Positions 21,563 through 33,061 of a stretch of DNA of 64,000 bases are shown one piece after another. The notes below the pieces were generated by a model. It was given only the letters and a program-made list of their open reading frames with translations. It was not told the DNA's origin and ran no database searches. The stretch covers positions 1 to 64,000 of the forward strand of contig SWDT01000098.1 of NCBI GenBank assembly GCA_009193035.1, written 5' to 3'. This DNA is from Halicephalobus mephisto (lineage: Eukaryota; Nematoda; Chromadorea; Rhabditida; Panagrolaimidae). The first letter of the stretch is position 1; each line of letters starts with the position of its first letter. The position numbers and the translations under genes were made by a program.

Positions 21563-24500
21563 TCACAACCCGCACCCAGGAATAAAACAGGGCAAACAAG
21601 AAAAGGGCTTCCGATTATCCAAAGCTGCTTGGAACACAACCCCTGGGTTAAGAGTGTTCTGTAGGACTTTAAGAAAGAACCTTGGAAGCAAACCAACGAT
21701 GATGCAAAGGAAAAGTGTGGTCCAATAAGTTGAGGTAAACAAGGCAGAAATAGCTACGGCTACTGGGGTACTCTTTGTACCGAAAAGGGGAGCAGAAATT
21801 GATGTGTAGACCAGGAAAAAGATGTAATGAATTCCAATAAATAAAAGATGAATAACCATAATCAGAACGGTCTGAAAAGGCATTATCCATGAACAAGTGT
21901 AATTAGGTCATTAAAAACTCACCCAACACCTAGTCATCAGAGCCAGATGCCCGATGTTGCAGAAGAATAAAGCCGAAGCGAGGAGGAAAGCAAATTCCCA
22001 GGCTTCACAGTCCGAATCCCAATAAGCTCCGAAGGAGATAAAATAAATGGCAGCGCTTTGCCAGAAAGCATCAGCAATATTGAGGAAAAAGTTTGAGGAT
22101 TTGTAAACCTGAAAATAAATTTTATTAATCAAAGTGCGATTAATTAAAGACTGACGTTTCCATTTCTCCCTTTGGAATACAGCAGGGGTTTTCTCATTAA
22201 GATTTCCTCCCCGATGTCCTGATCCAGAATCCCAAAGGCCAAAGGTTGGACCACTGTAAAAATAATAGGGTACAACATCATGTACAATCTGAAATACAAG
22301 TTAATAATTATCAATTACTCTTGAAACTCACGGATCCATGATTCCATTGGCGCTGAATCCAGAAAAGAATTGAGCCCAGTAAATGACAAAGACCAACATG
22401 GCATTTTTGCAGAGGAAATAGAGCAGAACATTGGCTAGACGGTAGTAGAACCAGTGTCCATGGACTAGGAGAAGTTTCTTCAAGTATTTAAACCTGGCCA
22501 GAGCGAAATCCGAAGACATGACCGCTTGCAGTCCTTCTTGTCCGGAAATTCCGATCCCCACATCGGCCTCGAGAATCATGGGGACGTCGTTGGCTCCATC
22601 ACCCACAGCCAAGACCTTTCCATGGAGGGCTTTCTTGACCATCTCGGAAATGGAAGCCTTTTCTGCAGGAGTCATACGGTAGCAGAGGACGGCTGCGGCA
22701 TTCCTGATGACGGAGATGACTGAGTGTTCCTTATTTTTGAGAAACTGGACCATTTCCGGGGACACTACGATATTGTGTCTGCCTTCCATTTCAGCCGCTC
22801 TCAAAATGTCCTCTTCTGATTTCAGAAACAGAGTATTTCTGTTCTCGAACAACTGGCACGACCGAGCAATGTTCAGAGCTGTTTCTTCCTTGTCTCCAGT
22901 GAGAATCCATATTTGGATCCCCGCGTTCCTCAAAGATGAGATGGTCTCGGGGACCCCATCCTGAAGTCTGTCTTCGATCGCAGTCAACCCAAGGAATTCC
23001 ATGTTCTTCTCAATGTTCCTAGCTGATTGCGAGATTTTTTCCTCTTTGTTTTCGTCGTCTGAATTCTCGATCGTTTCGTGCCAGTTGAGCCATTCATTGT
23101 ATTCCTCAGTCGGAATCCATCTCATAGCCATACATAGTGTTCTCAGTCCATTGCAAGAGTATCTAAAGGAAATGATAAATATTAACAATGAAATAAATAA
23201 CAACTAGATCGACTCCAGTAGCTGAAAACGAACCTTTCCAATTGTAATTTCGAGTTGTTGATGATCGTCTGTCCTTTCAGATTCTCACAGAACTCTGGAC
23301 TGAGATTGGCCAATATCTCCTGATCAGCTCCTTTGCAGAGAAGTAACTTCCGTTCACCAAAATCCAGAATGATTGACATTCTCTTTCTGTTAGCATCAAA
23401 ATGAAGCATTTTGGCAATTTTCAATTTGATCGTTCTCCCCAATTCAGACTCTCTCCTGTCATCTGGAGTCCCTGGGCTTTCCAAAGGTAGAATAACTTCC
23501 ACAGTATTAATACCTCGATTTTGGAGAACGAAACCGTAAGCCCTAGCTGCATTGACTAAACAATATTCATCTGGACTTTCTGATTCATAGATTTTCCGAT
23601 TTTTTATTTTTGGAAGCATAAACGGTCTTTCTTTCTTCTGGAAGATGGAGCTGAACCTTCTGATAAGCTCGGGACCACTTAGAAGAGAGATGGCAAATTT
23701 AAAAGAACCACTCGGGGTTTGAAGATTCGTTATGGTTTCTGAAGGGGGAACACTCTCCGGGGTCGGATACTCATTCGGTCTCATGAAAAAAGAGCTGTTG
23801 GCAACGTAGAAGATCCCGTCTTCCATGTAGCCATTATAAATCTTGTCTTGGTGCTTCTGGTTATGAACCATTACTGTATTACAGACTGCCAGATTGAGAA
23901 AGAAGTAGTAATAAGCCTGATAAGTTTCATTGTAGTCCGGATCTGCGGCTACTTGAACAAGACTGGACTTGAGCACCTCGTTCACTTCTATCGGTTCCTC
24001 ATCTAGAGAATTCTCATAATGATTCTCTATCGATTGATTGGGTAAAGACTCTAAATCGCTGGAAAACGTAGGGGTTCTCGTGACACTGGGTTCGAAGGCG
24101 TTCCCAATAATAGAGCAATACTTGAAGACCATTTTGTTCTCCGTCAATGTTCCTGTTTTGTCTGAGAGGATGTACTGAATCTGCCCAAGTTCTTCCGCTA
24201 TCGTGAAAGACCGACAAAGGATTCTCTTGTCCGTTGGAGGATAATAGAGATCTAAATCTGAATTAAGGAAGAAGATTTGCCCCAGCTTGATGATCTCGAC
24301 AGTAATATAGAGAGACAACGGAATCAGGATCTAAGCCAAATTGGTTCTTTATTTTTAAATAAAACTAAAGTTACCTGATAGCTAATAATGAAACTAGCCA
24401 TGTTGACAAGTCCGTCTCCAAGAGCGGAATTTGTGTAGAGAACGATGTAAGGGATGTTCTTCTTGTGGGCATCATGAGCAAGGTACCACCGAATTGAGAA

Positions 24501-26580
24501 TCCTCCACTGCTCAAACAGAGCACAATCAATAATATCACACAGAAAATTATAAATATATTAGTCTTTCTTTCGAGTGTGGATCTCTTGTAGGGGATTTTC
24601 CCGTTGTTCAGCATGGCCTTGGTCTCTTTCCCAGTGTATATGACTATTCCTTCCACAAACGTCGTATTCCTCAACTGACAGCCTCTAATGATCATGTTCT
24701 GGGGGCCTATCCTGTCTTTTGTTTCATCTCCATACTCGGCACTTCCGTGAATGTAGTTCAGTCTTACATCGGGCTTGTTGCAATGGATTCTCATGTCGAG
24801 ATTAGTCGGATTAAAGTCCTCGACTTCACACAATTTCCGACAACTTGGAAGAACAGATTTCTGCTTGAGGTTGTTCTCTCCATCGAGATTGGATGTCTCC
24901 ACGAAGACCCCACCTTGAGGGTCACTGCATCGAATCAGCAAGAGGTCCGCAGGGACCGTTTCATCCACACAGACATGAACTAGATCTCCAACTATGATGT
25001 ATTTCCACGGCATTTTCCGAAACTTTTTGTATTCACTAAATTATTATATTTTTATACGAGAAGAGACTGAGTCGTTTAATTTTAATCTTGATGCAAAAAA
25101 TAGATATATTTCTTCTAATCCTGTTTTCTATGGTTTCTAAATCCTTTTTTCATAGCTTTTACATCTCGTAGCTTTCGCACACTTTCCTCTATTTGTTAGA
25201 TATATGAAAAATCGAGAAAAGCATTTAGGGAACATTAAAAACAACGTTGAAAGAAGCCCATTTTTCGTGTCGTAATCAAAGTAAAACAACTTGAGCTTTC
25301 ATCGAATAATTAGATCACTATTTAAAGTAACCTACCTACTCCATACATGGACAGTCTGTTCATTAATTCTATTATCTGCTATATGCCTTCTGAAATCCTC
25401 AAAACCATCTTTGAGCATCGTTACTCCTAGGATGATGATAACAGGAACCATGCCCAAGTATTTCGAGAAAGCTTGGAGTGCCGGGATCCAGTTCAGACAA
25501 ACAATCAGGATAAAATAGAGGTTAGCCCATCTATGCATCTGATCCCAGAGATTCTTGTAGAAGAAATTCCATACTGTGTATTTTGTTGTCGAGATTTTGT
25601 TATCACAGAATTTTCTGTAGTTTCTAAGTAAATAACGAGGGGTCGTTGAATCCTTCCAGTTGGGCTCCACTAGTCTTTGGTCTCTGAAATTATATGAATT
25701 TGTAAGGACTTTTGGGGATAAAAAGTTATCTCAGTATTTTTGTTTAAATTAACTTTTGATTTAAGGCAAATCTTTTGGAACTCTTAGTAGTCTTTTTGAG
25801 TGGCAATCAAAACCAACAGCAGTTTATGGCTTCAGTCTTTTCCCGTATCTTGTTTAACTTCAGAACAGTTCATTACAAACAAGTTTATAAAGAGAAAAAT
25901 ATTTCTTGCTCTGTGTATATTGGACAGTGAGATTACTGTGACAGAAGATATTATATTTCAATTTACCGAGTTTTGAGAATTTCGGAAATATTAAAATAAC
26001 CCTTAAACAATGAAATCGGGGCAGAAATCTCAAATAATGTTTTACTGTTTCGAAAACAAGATCTCAGCAGTTGTGAGTACTGTAGCCATTGAAAATTTTG
26101 GATTCTTCTCAGAATCTCATTACAAGAACAGTTTCCTGGTTATATTGAGTAATTTCAAATAAATAAAATTTAATTCTTATTCTTTACTAATTAAAGTTAA
26201 GGGGAAATTGTGGTCCCTAGAAAAACTGCAAGAGATAAAACTGTATGGGCGGTTGATTTTAGTCATATGACTTGAACTTTGCTCTAAATGCGACATCGAG
26301 AGAAAGGAAATTCATATAATACACTCAGATCCGGGCTTTTCTCATTATGAAGAAAATTTCCAAAGGGGCTCATCCTAAGCGATTGCTCGATTACGAAATA
26401 AACTCACTGATTATCTTCTCTCTCGAGTCTCTGCTGAATCGGCTGAATTATCCGTTGACTAATGGGTGCCTGGGAAGGGATCCATTTGGAAGAAACTCTT
26501 CTATGGACCTGATATGATTTTTTCGATGGAGCATTTTCTGGATTCCTTTGAGGTTCTTGAGAAGACTGCTCCAGCTCCAT
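21563..26580 (-). CDS. P4-type ATPase, class 5 (ATP10-like) phospholipid flippase
   Basis: Eight exons (26580-26408, 25683-25336, 25035-24375, 24330-23234, 23162-22332, 22288-22156, 22108-21923, 21871-21563) join in phase to 1245 residues. P4-ATPases move phospholipids from the outer to the cytosolic leaflet, normally with a CDC50 partner. Visible landmarks are the N-terminal NKISTTKYT segment, the first membrane pair with NLYFILIVCLNWIP, the actuator motif LDGENNLKQK, the phosphorylation site DKTGT (Asp451), the nucleotide-domain motif CLVNAARAYGFVLQNRG, the hinge GDGANDVPMI, and a C-terminal multi-span region. NWIPALQAF and LEKANLK-free actuator context plus ETKAMLNN favour the ATP10 class over ATP8 or ATP9. 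The first exon is joined across a 724-bp intron by matching phase and is the least certain part. Confidence 0.88.
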
Positions 26581-27378
26581 TTGACCCGTAATTCTCAAAC
26601 TTGATCAGCTATTAAGGGTCTAATGAACAACAGAACGAAACAATAGATGAACGTTACATAATAATGAAATCCTCCTGAAAACTGTCCAAAATGACTTAGA
26701 AAAAGAACCCAGCACAGAATGGCGTTGTGCGAGCTCATTGTTAAAGAGGCATCTCCCTTGGAAACACGACAGAAAAGTCGAAAAAAAGGAAACAAGTGCC
26801 GAAAAGTTTCAACAATTCTTTTCATAAAGTATTCATGATCTTTAAATGGTTAAAATTAACATTTTCCAGAGAGGAAAACTGGATGATGTTTCCTATTTAT
26901 CGATTAAAGACCTAGACTGATAATGGAACGGAAATCAGCTATAGCACACTTTCACCTATCAAGGGAAAAACAAAAACATTTGAAAAAAATATTTTTGAAG
27001 CGTCAGGCTAGAAACTCCGTGCTCCGAAAAAATGAAACAACATTATGCAATCTGACAATGGATCAATCACTCCTTCTCGGGAACACCCAGATTAGTCTTC
27101 ACTTTCAATTCCACAAGAAAACGTGGAACTGACATCTTGAGTGGAAACAGAATGAAAACAAACACTGATGACTCGACGAAAGCTAGTTCCTTTTCAAAAT
27201 ACATAAAATCCCGAATTCTTTTTTTGAAAACACGACTAACACAATTCAAACACGCTAAAGACTTATTGATAAGATCCTTCCACATGCCCGACCTTATTAG
27301 TTACTTTATTAACCCCAGACTCTTGAGGAAACTGTGCAGCCCAAGAAAACTTCTTATCACAGACGTTCATATCAGCAG
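26581..27378. other. Intergenic stretch upstream of the flippase gene
   Basis: About 800 bp, expected to hold the flippase promoter and the 3' UTR of the proline-rich gene. A TTTATT (AATAAA on the minus strand) at about 27305 could be the latter's polyadenylation signal. Open frames on both strands (26595-26825 minus; 26923-27412 plus) show no recognisable features. Confidence 0.4.
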
Positions 27379-28500
27379 TCACTCCTTTTTATTTCCTTTT
27401 CCATTAGTATAATACGGAACAATCCAGCTTTCTTCTTTCCTCGTTGAAACCAATGAATCAGGATTGACTGCGTACTTAGGAAGCCTGGATTCCACCTTCG
27501 ATAGAGTTTTATGTGAATGTCTAAAACGGAAATAGTTATCTCCAACTGCCGTGACTAATGTTTTTAAACTATTAGTCAGTAAAAGAGGAAATGGAAAAAT
27601 CAAAACGAGGTTCGAGCAACACTTACTTTTCTGAATGATGTTGTTTTCTGAATCTGTTTTCTTCATTGTCGATATCTTCTAACACCTTGGAAGCCTTTCT
27701 TCTCAGCTTCCTTCTTCTCTTCTTCTTGGTGTATCCCGCAGCCATTTTGTCAAAAGAAGGAGGGAGAGTGAACGGAGGAAAAGTGGGCATTGGAATAAGA
27801 GTGGGTAAAGTCGGAAACGTCATCACCGGCGCTAAAGTCGCGGAAAGGGTTTGAATCTCCGTTGGGAGTTCATGTTTCGGGGCTGGAGTGGGAGGATTCA
27901 ATCCCGAGATTGATGGCATGCCATTAATGATATTTGGAACAGCATTTGACTGATAACCAATATGTTGCACTTGACTAGGTTGGGGAAGTGGTTGGTGGAT
28001 CATCTGAGGTTGTGGAAGCATCATTGAGAGAGGGGGGAAAAGATTGGTAGTAGACGGCATTCCGGGGATTAGAGATGCAAGAGGAGATGAAAAACCAACT
28101 CCCTGCGGACTCTGCGGTGAGCGTCGAACTTCGACGGCAGCGTTTGACTGTGAGTTTCCGGAGGAGATGCCGTGTGCTTTTGGAAGGTTGCCGAACGAGG
28201 GAGCGTCGTCGACTTTCCTCCTTCCTCCCGGCGATCTTCGGATTTCCACATATCTCGAGTTTTGAGAATCTCCGTTCAGCTAAAAATATTTCAAGAAATT
28301 TTGGACTCGAAAATCTAAACACAACTCACCCCAACAAGTCTATCGGTCTTCCCGAATGCCGATCCAACAAATATCCCTGTAAAACAACAATTAACCCATT
28401 CATAAATCCTTGAGCCAATCCTAAAATAGCCGAAATTCCAAAATGAAAAGGAAAACTAACCGAAAATTAAAACGGGAAAGAACAGTGTTTGTCGACGCAT
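27379..28500 (-). CDS. Secreted proline-rich protein with basic C-terminus, 293 residues
   Basis: Four exons (28500-28461, 28376-28330, 28279-27627, 27520-27379) join in phase. The two small 5' exons encode a signal peptide, LFFPVLIFGIFVGSAFG, which would be missed if only the long exon were read. The middle third is rich in Pro, Leu and Met with repeated P-x-L and P-T-x-P elements (FPTLPTLIPMPTFPPFTLPP). The C-terminal third holds a very basic cluster KKKRRRKLRRK that could be a dibasic processing site or a matrix-binding patch. No known domain is recognised. It may be an extracellular-matrix, cuticle-associated or propeptide-type protein. The exact phase match across three introns, plus the signal peptide, supports the model. 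Confidence 0.72.
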
Positions 28501-28770
28501 CCTTGCGCAAGGAACCGCCGATCGGATCTCTCGACTTTATGAATTCAAGAACAAATTTCAAAAAAGGGAGTGCCAAAAGGAATATGACCTGGATTGAAGC
28601 TCATCTGTTTATAAATCACTTTTATCCGAATCCGATTTTGCCCGAGGCGGGGAAAGTGAAAGGAAATTGGTCAAAATCTTGAAATAGTATTTGCCCTAGA
28701 TTCGAAACCACCATTTATCAGGTAATAGTTATTTTGAAATCTTATTTACACAATCCCACCACATCAGATA

Positions 28771-29804
28771 TTAGCTGTAATCGTTGAGAGCCCTTCTGAT
28801 ATCATTCTCAATCTTCTTGTCTCGTTTCTTCTTCTCCTGCAGGGCCTTGAAGTAACTTCGTTTCTCTTTCTTAACAGTCTTGACCGCAGCCGTATCCTTG
28901 GGTTCAAAGTGAGTCACTTTGGCTTTTTGTTTCTCCAATCCCAGACCTTTCCTGTCTCTCTTCAAGATCGTCTTCAATGGGTATTTCCGGCCGATACCTT
29001 CTTTTCCCAGTCCTCGACTCTCGGTCCATCCAGTGTCCTTCAGGAGTTGGTAGCCAATGTTCGACATCGGAATTCCATAAGCATAGCCTTCACGAGGTTG
29101 CTGGGACGAGTTGACAATGTGAACAATGGAGCACTGATGAGCAGAGATGTCGATGAACTGCTCTTTGCAGCCTTCGCAAAAGTGAGAGGTGGAAGCTTCC
29201 TCAACAGCTACTTCAGGAGTTGCTGATGATCTGGAAAAGTACATTTCATATATTAACATTCAACAGTAAGGCAAGGAACTCACTCAAATGATTCAATAAA
29301 GTTGGCAATATCTGCAAATCTCCTTTTCTTCGCCAAACCCAGAGCAGTCAGTCCATTCTGTCCAGCAAGAGTCCAATCAGCTCCGCTCTCCATCAAGAAC
29401 TCAATGACATCTTCCGCTTTCTTGGCCACAGCGCAAATCAGAGCTGTGCACCCGAAGAAATCCCTGCTATTAATATCAATACCTCGTTTGAGATAATCCT
29501 TGACTGCTTTAAGGTCATTTTCAGCAGCAACTTTGAACCAAAGTCTCTGATCTCGGTCAGTTATAAGGTCATCGACAACCTTCATCTTCGATTTCTTCTT
29601 CTTGCCTTTCTTCTCAGACTTCTTTCCAGCAGATGTCTCTTGAGCCTGTTCAGAAGTACTTTCTTCATTGATCAAACTTCTGTAAAAGTCGGCGATTTCT
29701 TTTCCATCAAGTTTCGTCACAGTTTTTGATTCTTTTATTGATTCAAGATCGCCCTTCGCTCTAACGAAACGGATTCGTCTATCTGGATCAATATAATGAG
29801 CCAT
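28771..29804 (-). CDS. GPANK1: GPANK1-like protein (ankyrin repeats plus G-patch)
   Basis: Exons 29804-29284 and 29230-28771 join in phase through a 53-bp intron to 326 residues, close to the 356 of human GPANK1. A Lys-rich linker is followed by ankyrin repeats at about residues 88-172 (for example DFFGCTALICAVAKKAEDVI and GQNGLTALGLAKKRRFADI). Next come a small C-x2-C...H-x-C cluster at ~192-207, and a G-patch at ~229-273 (IGYQLLKDTGW, RGLGKEGIGR, DRKGLG). The C-terminus is basic and coiled-coil-like. G-patch proteins usually bind and stimulate DEAH-box RNA helicases, so a nuclear RNA-processing role is likely by family. The start codon lies only ~100 bp from the inverted-repeat element at 29.9 kb. 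Confidence 0.87.
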
Positions 29805-29906
29805 TATCTACCCGTGTTATAGATTTAAAAAACGAATTTCATATATCAATTTGGAATTTTGAAAGACCGAAATAGAGGAATATATGTCACTGTTGAAAGT
29901 GAGCAT

Positions 29907-29953
29907 GAACGTTCATTTTCGTTTTTGACAGTGTCCGTGGCAGAACGCCAATA
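29907..29953 (+). repeat. Left inverted repeat of the 29.9-32.4 kb element
   Basis: Core GACAGTGTCCGTGGCAGAAC is shared exactly with the reverse complement of 32301-32345. It lies about 100 bp upstream of the GPANK1-like start codon. Confidence 0.75.
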
Positions 29954-31409
29954 ACATTACTGGTTTAATTTTTGGGCTGTATGGCAGTTGTTTCTCCTCG
30001 ACTCGTGCTTAGTTCAGATTTTTTGGCTTTTTCAGCCGATCTTTTTTGCCGTTGGACTGGCTTATTACGAAATCACTTTAATTCTGAATTATATTAAGCA
30101 CTTTTATCCTTTCTATAGCAAGAATTCTTTCTGCTTGTATTTGTTTTTGTATCTTAATTACTGCAGGATAAATGTTGCTTCCTACAACTAGAGTTTATCT
30201 TAGTATTCTCAAATGGAATACATTGCTACGGTCGTGACGACAACAAAGAAAAAAGACGCTTATTGTTGTAATTCAATCATATATCCAGGATATTCCTATA
30301 TTTTTCATTTCAAAAGACCGATCTGTCCAAAGTTCATGCCTGTTAGAATATGAAACGAAATTTCACTCATAATTACAAAGGAATACGATACGATTGGAAA
30401 AAGGAAACAAAACTGGTCTTATCTTTGATGAGTCCAACGGCAAAAAGACTGATCAAAAAAGCCAAAAATCTGAAACTAGCGCGGATTGGAAGAAAGCAAC
30501 TATCATACAGTCAATCTGTGTACTTTTACGTTATTTGCACTTTTCAATTATTTGTTCGTTAAATATGTATTTCTGTTTTCTTATTTCTCCCTTTCTTCTT
30601 TATGTATTACATTATTAATATCTATACAGATTTCACTGAAAATTACCACGGAAGAAAAACTGAATATTACTCCAAAAACCTCCTCCTGGAAAGTTCATTT
30701 ATAATGAACAAATTTGTAGTGCAATTGAAAATTCCTGACTGAAACAACTCAATGGAAGGAACACATATTTTATTTTGTGGTTTTTACTTTGTGTAAAGTT
30801 CGATAGAGGTCTAAAAGAATATAAAAGAAAATACTTTATAGAGCTCAATACAGTAAATTTCCTCTTTGAACATATATTTCGATTGTTTAGCTTCAGGCTT
30901 GAGATGCAGTTGAAATATTGATAATAATGTTCAAGTATCTATATAGAATATCTCATCTTTTACATGAAAGTCGTAATACTTCTGATTCGACAATGAAATT
31001 GAGATATAAGGCAGTACAAAAACCAAAAACTACACTTTTCGATTTGTGAAGTTAATCAAGAAATAAAAGTAAAATCTCCATTCCATGATCCATATTATTC
31101 TTCTAAAACAAGCTTATTGGAACAGAAACAATACCAGAAAGAGAGCACCCGAAGAAATAGCCTGAATATTAGGAACTGTGGAATACTACAGGGCATTAGT
31201 GAGACACTCGGTTGTCTTTTGTCAAGTGTGAGATATATAATTGTTGTCTGTGCCTTATTTTGCTCAGTACAGGTTAGTAATATACTTCTTGTTTCTATCT
31301 CAACACAGTTTGAAGAAACAGTAGTTTATGGACGTTTGTTGTTCCGAAAGAATTAAATTTGATGAATATCTGTGATAATTATGGTTAATTACTTCATAAG
31401 TTCATCTAT

Positions 31410-31871
31410 GTGCAAACTGAAGGATGCTCAGATATACAGAGACCCCGAGCAACTCACCCTTACAATGTTATTGGGGATGGCAATTGTAAATTTCGTGCTC
31501 TTATTTATGCACTCACTGAAAGTGGAGACCAACATAACAAATTGAGTGTGAAAATTCATAATTTCATTAGTGATAAGAATCAACGCTGTCATCAATACTC
31601 CCTACAGATCTGCTTGAAGGTGGAAGAAGCAGAAGAATTCAAAAAATTTCCACCATCTAATTATTCTATTCTGTCGCTCACTTATTTGATGATAGCAATA
31701 GAACTTTTTGCAGCTAACATTGTGTTAGCCATTAATATCCTTGTTCCTCCTCCAGATTATGTTAGTCAGCGACTTTATAACACAAATATTGACTTCGATC
31801 CCCGTAGTACGCAATTAAGAATTGATATTCCGGCAACTTCGCTGAACAATAGTGAACAGAATTATTTTTAA
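31410..31871 (+). CDS. OTU-like cysteine protease fragment, probably element-encoded
   Basis: The frame contains YNVIGDGNCKFRALIYAL, the catalytic-cysteine region of OTU-family deubiquitinases (consensus GDGNC-x-FRAL). It is followed by a helical stretch and a segment MIAIELFAANIVLAINI that fits the later core strand region. About 150 residues are open, and the first codon shown is GTG with no ATG in context, so the 5' end is missing or lies in another exon. I see no clear catalytic histidine at the end. OTU domains occur in cellular proteins and also in several transposon families. Its position between inverted repeats in otherwise AT-rich, gene-free DNA favours the latter. It is probably degenerate. 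Confidence 0.45.
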   Translation: MQTEGCSDIQRPRATHPYNVIGDGNCKFRALIYALTESGDQHNKLSVKIHNFISDKNQRCHQYSLQICLKVEEAEEFKKFPPSNYSILSLTYLMIAIELFAANIVLAINILVPPPDYVSQRLYNTNIDFDPRSTQLRIDIPATSLNNSEQNYF

Positions 31872-32300
31872 GCAGTTCTTATTGTTGTTGCTTGTTGAGT
31901 TATTATTATATAGTTCTAGTTGTCTTTGTTCAATTTCGATTAATTTTTCAGTCCTAGAGATACCATGAACTTTTTTCATATATATAAATATCTGAAATTA
32001 TTGTATGAAGAAAGAATCTAAAACAGTGGTTAGTTAAGCACTGAAGAAAAACCCTACTTTAAACAATTACTGAATAGTTGGTAGCTACACTCATATATAA
32101 AAGTAAAAGTAGCAACTATGATTACGACAAGCAATCTCTTTATGTGCAAGAGTAAATATAAAAAATCACACAGATGCTTGTATAAGCATTAATAATGTAT
32201 TATATAAATAAAGAGAAACAAAGAAAGACATACATATTTAATAGATAAAGGATTAAAAATGTGAATGATGTAAAAATACAAAAATTGAACCAATAGTTTT

Positions 32301-32345
32301 ATTGGCGTTCTGCCACGGACACTGTCAAACGAAAATGAACGTCCA
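32301..32345 (-). repeat. Right inverted repeat of the 29.9-32.4 kb element
   Basis: Reverse complement of the left repeat at 29907-29953. Identical over GACAGTGTCCGTGGCAGAAC and most flanking bases. Confidence 0.75.
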
Positions 32346-32370
32346 TTTTCATTGTTGATAAAATGATTTT

Positions 32371-33010
32371 GCAAGATCGAGTTATGAGGATGAAAATGAT
32401 CCTCATCTTTGATCTATCTTTAGTTTACTGAAGATGTCATTTTATTATTAATTTCATAAAGTTTTCGAGCTGTATAGATAAGGTTGTTCATGAATCACAA
32501 AAGCAAAAGTGCTATTCTTTCTTAGAGCTTTGTTATAACTTTCCTCAATTGTAAGCTAGCTGATGGAAATTTTTCAATGTTTCCTTATCTGTCGAAAGTG
32601 ACGTTCTAGTGTTAGTTTCATCATAATGGCTGATTTCCATGGAAAAATACAAGATTACTCCTATCAGAATTGAAGTTCTGCACATCACAGTTTGTGTTAA
32701 TGTTATGTCCCCCATAAGGTTGTTTGAAATTTGGCAGAATGTCTGAATATAGTCTGACTTTTTTCACTTCCTATCCTTATCAATTAGTTCATTAAATTAT
32801 AAAGGACAAAAACAGAAACTTTGGTCTAACACCCACTGGGTGAGCTGTGACAATAGAGGCACAAGAATTGGTGCATGTTTCTGATGAAAGAGTCTCCCTT
32901 GTGCCGCTGTCCTTCCGGTATTACATCGTGTGCGTAACTTATCCAGTTCTTGTGCCTCACCTTCCGCAAATGTTAGATCGTGACTACGTTGCTTCCTCAT
33001 GCACCGAAAA
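32371..33010. other. Upstream region of the first tandem P450
   Basis: It contains sequence around 32420-32480 (ending AAGTTTTCGAGC) that resembles 36180-36243 upstream of the second tandem P450, so the duplication unit includes upstream DNA. A GATA-type site (TTGATAAGG on the minus strand, about 32772) is the kind bound by intestinal GATA factors in nematodes; that is only suggestive. Confidence 0.45.
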
Positions 33011-33020
33011 CTATAAAAAG
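33011..33020 (+). promoter_or_regulatory. TATA box of the first tandem P450
   Basis: CTATAAAAAG in the context GAAAACTATAAAAAG, 51 bp before ATG 33062. The second tandem P450 has the same element at 37462 at almost the same distance. Confidence 0.6.
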
Positions 33021-33061
33021 AACTTGCTCTCTTCCACTGCATCAATCAAAAGAAAATAAAA

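Larger units (their letters stand above)
29905..32355. mobile_element. Candidate DNA transposon bounded by ~46-bp inverted repeats
   Basis: A ~46-bp sequence beginning GAACGTTCATTTTCG and ending GGCAGAACGCCAATA (29907-29953) recurs in inverted orientation at 32301-32345, nearly identical apart from a 2-bp T-run difference. The 2.4 kb between holds an OTU-like frame at 31410-31871 and several short frames. I see no transposase and no clear target-site duplication. Either this is one element with terminal repeats, or two separate small elements that landed in opposite orientation. Confidence 0.55.

Noticed and set aside
28044..28682. Plus-strand frames at 28044-28682 rich in Arg and Lys
   Set aside because: They overlap exons and introns of the secreted proline-rich gene on the other strand and read as compositional shadows.
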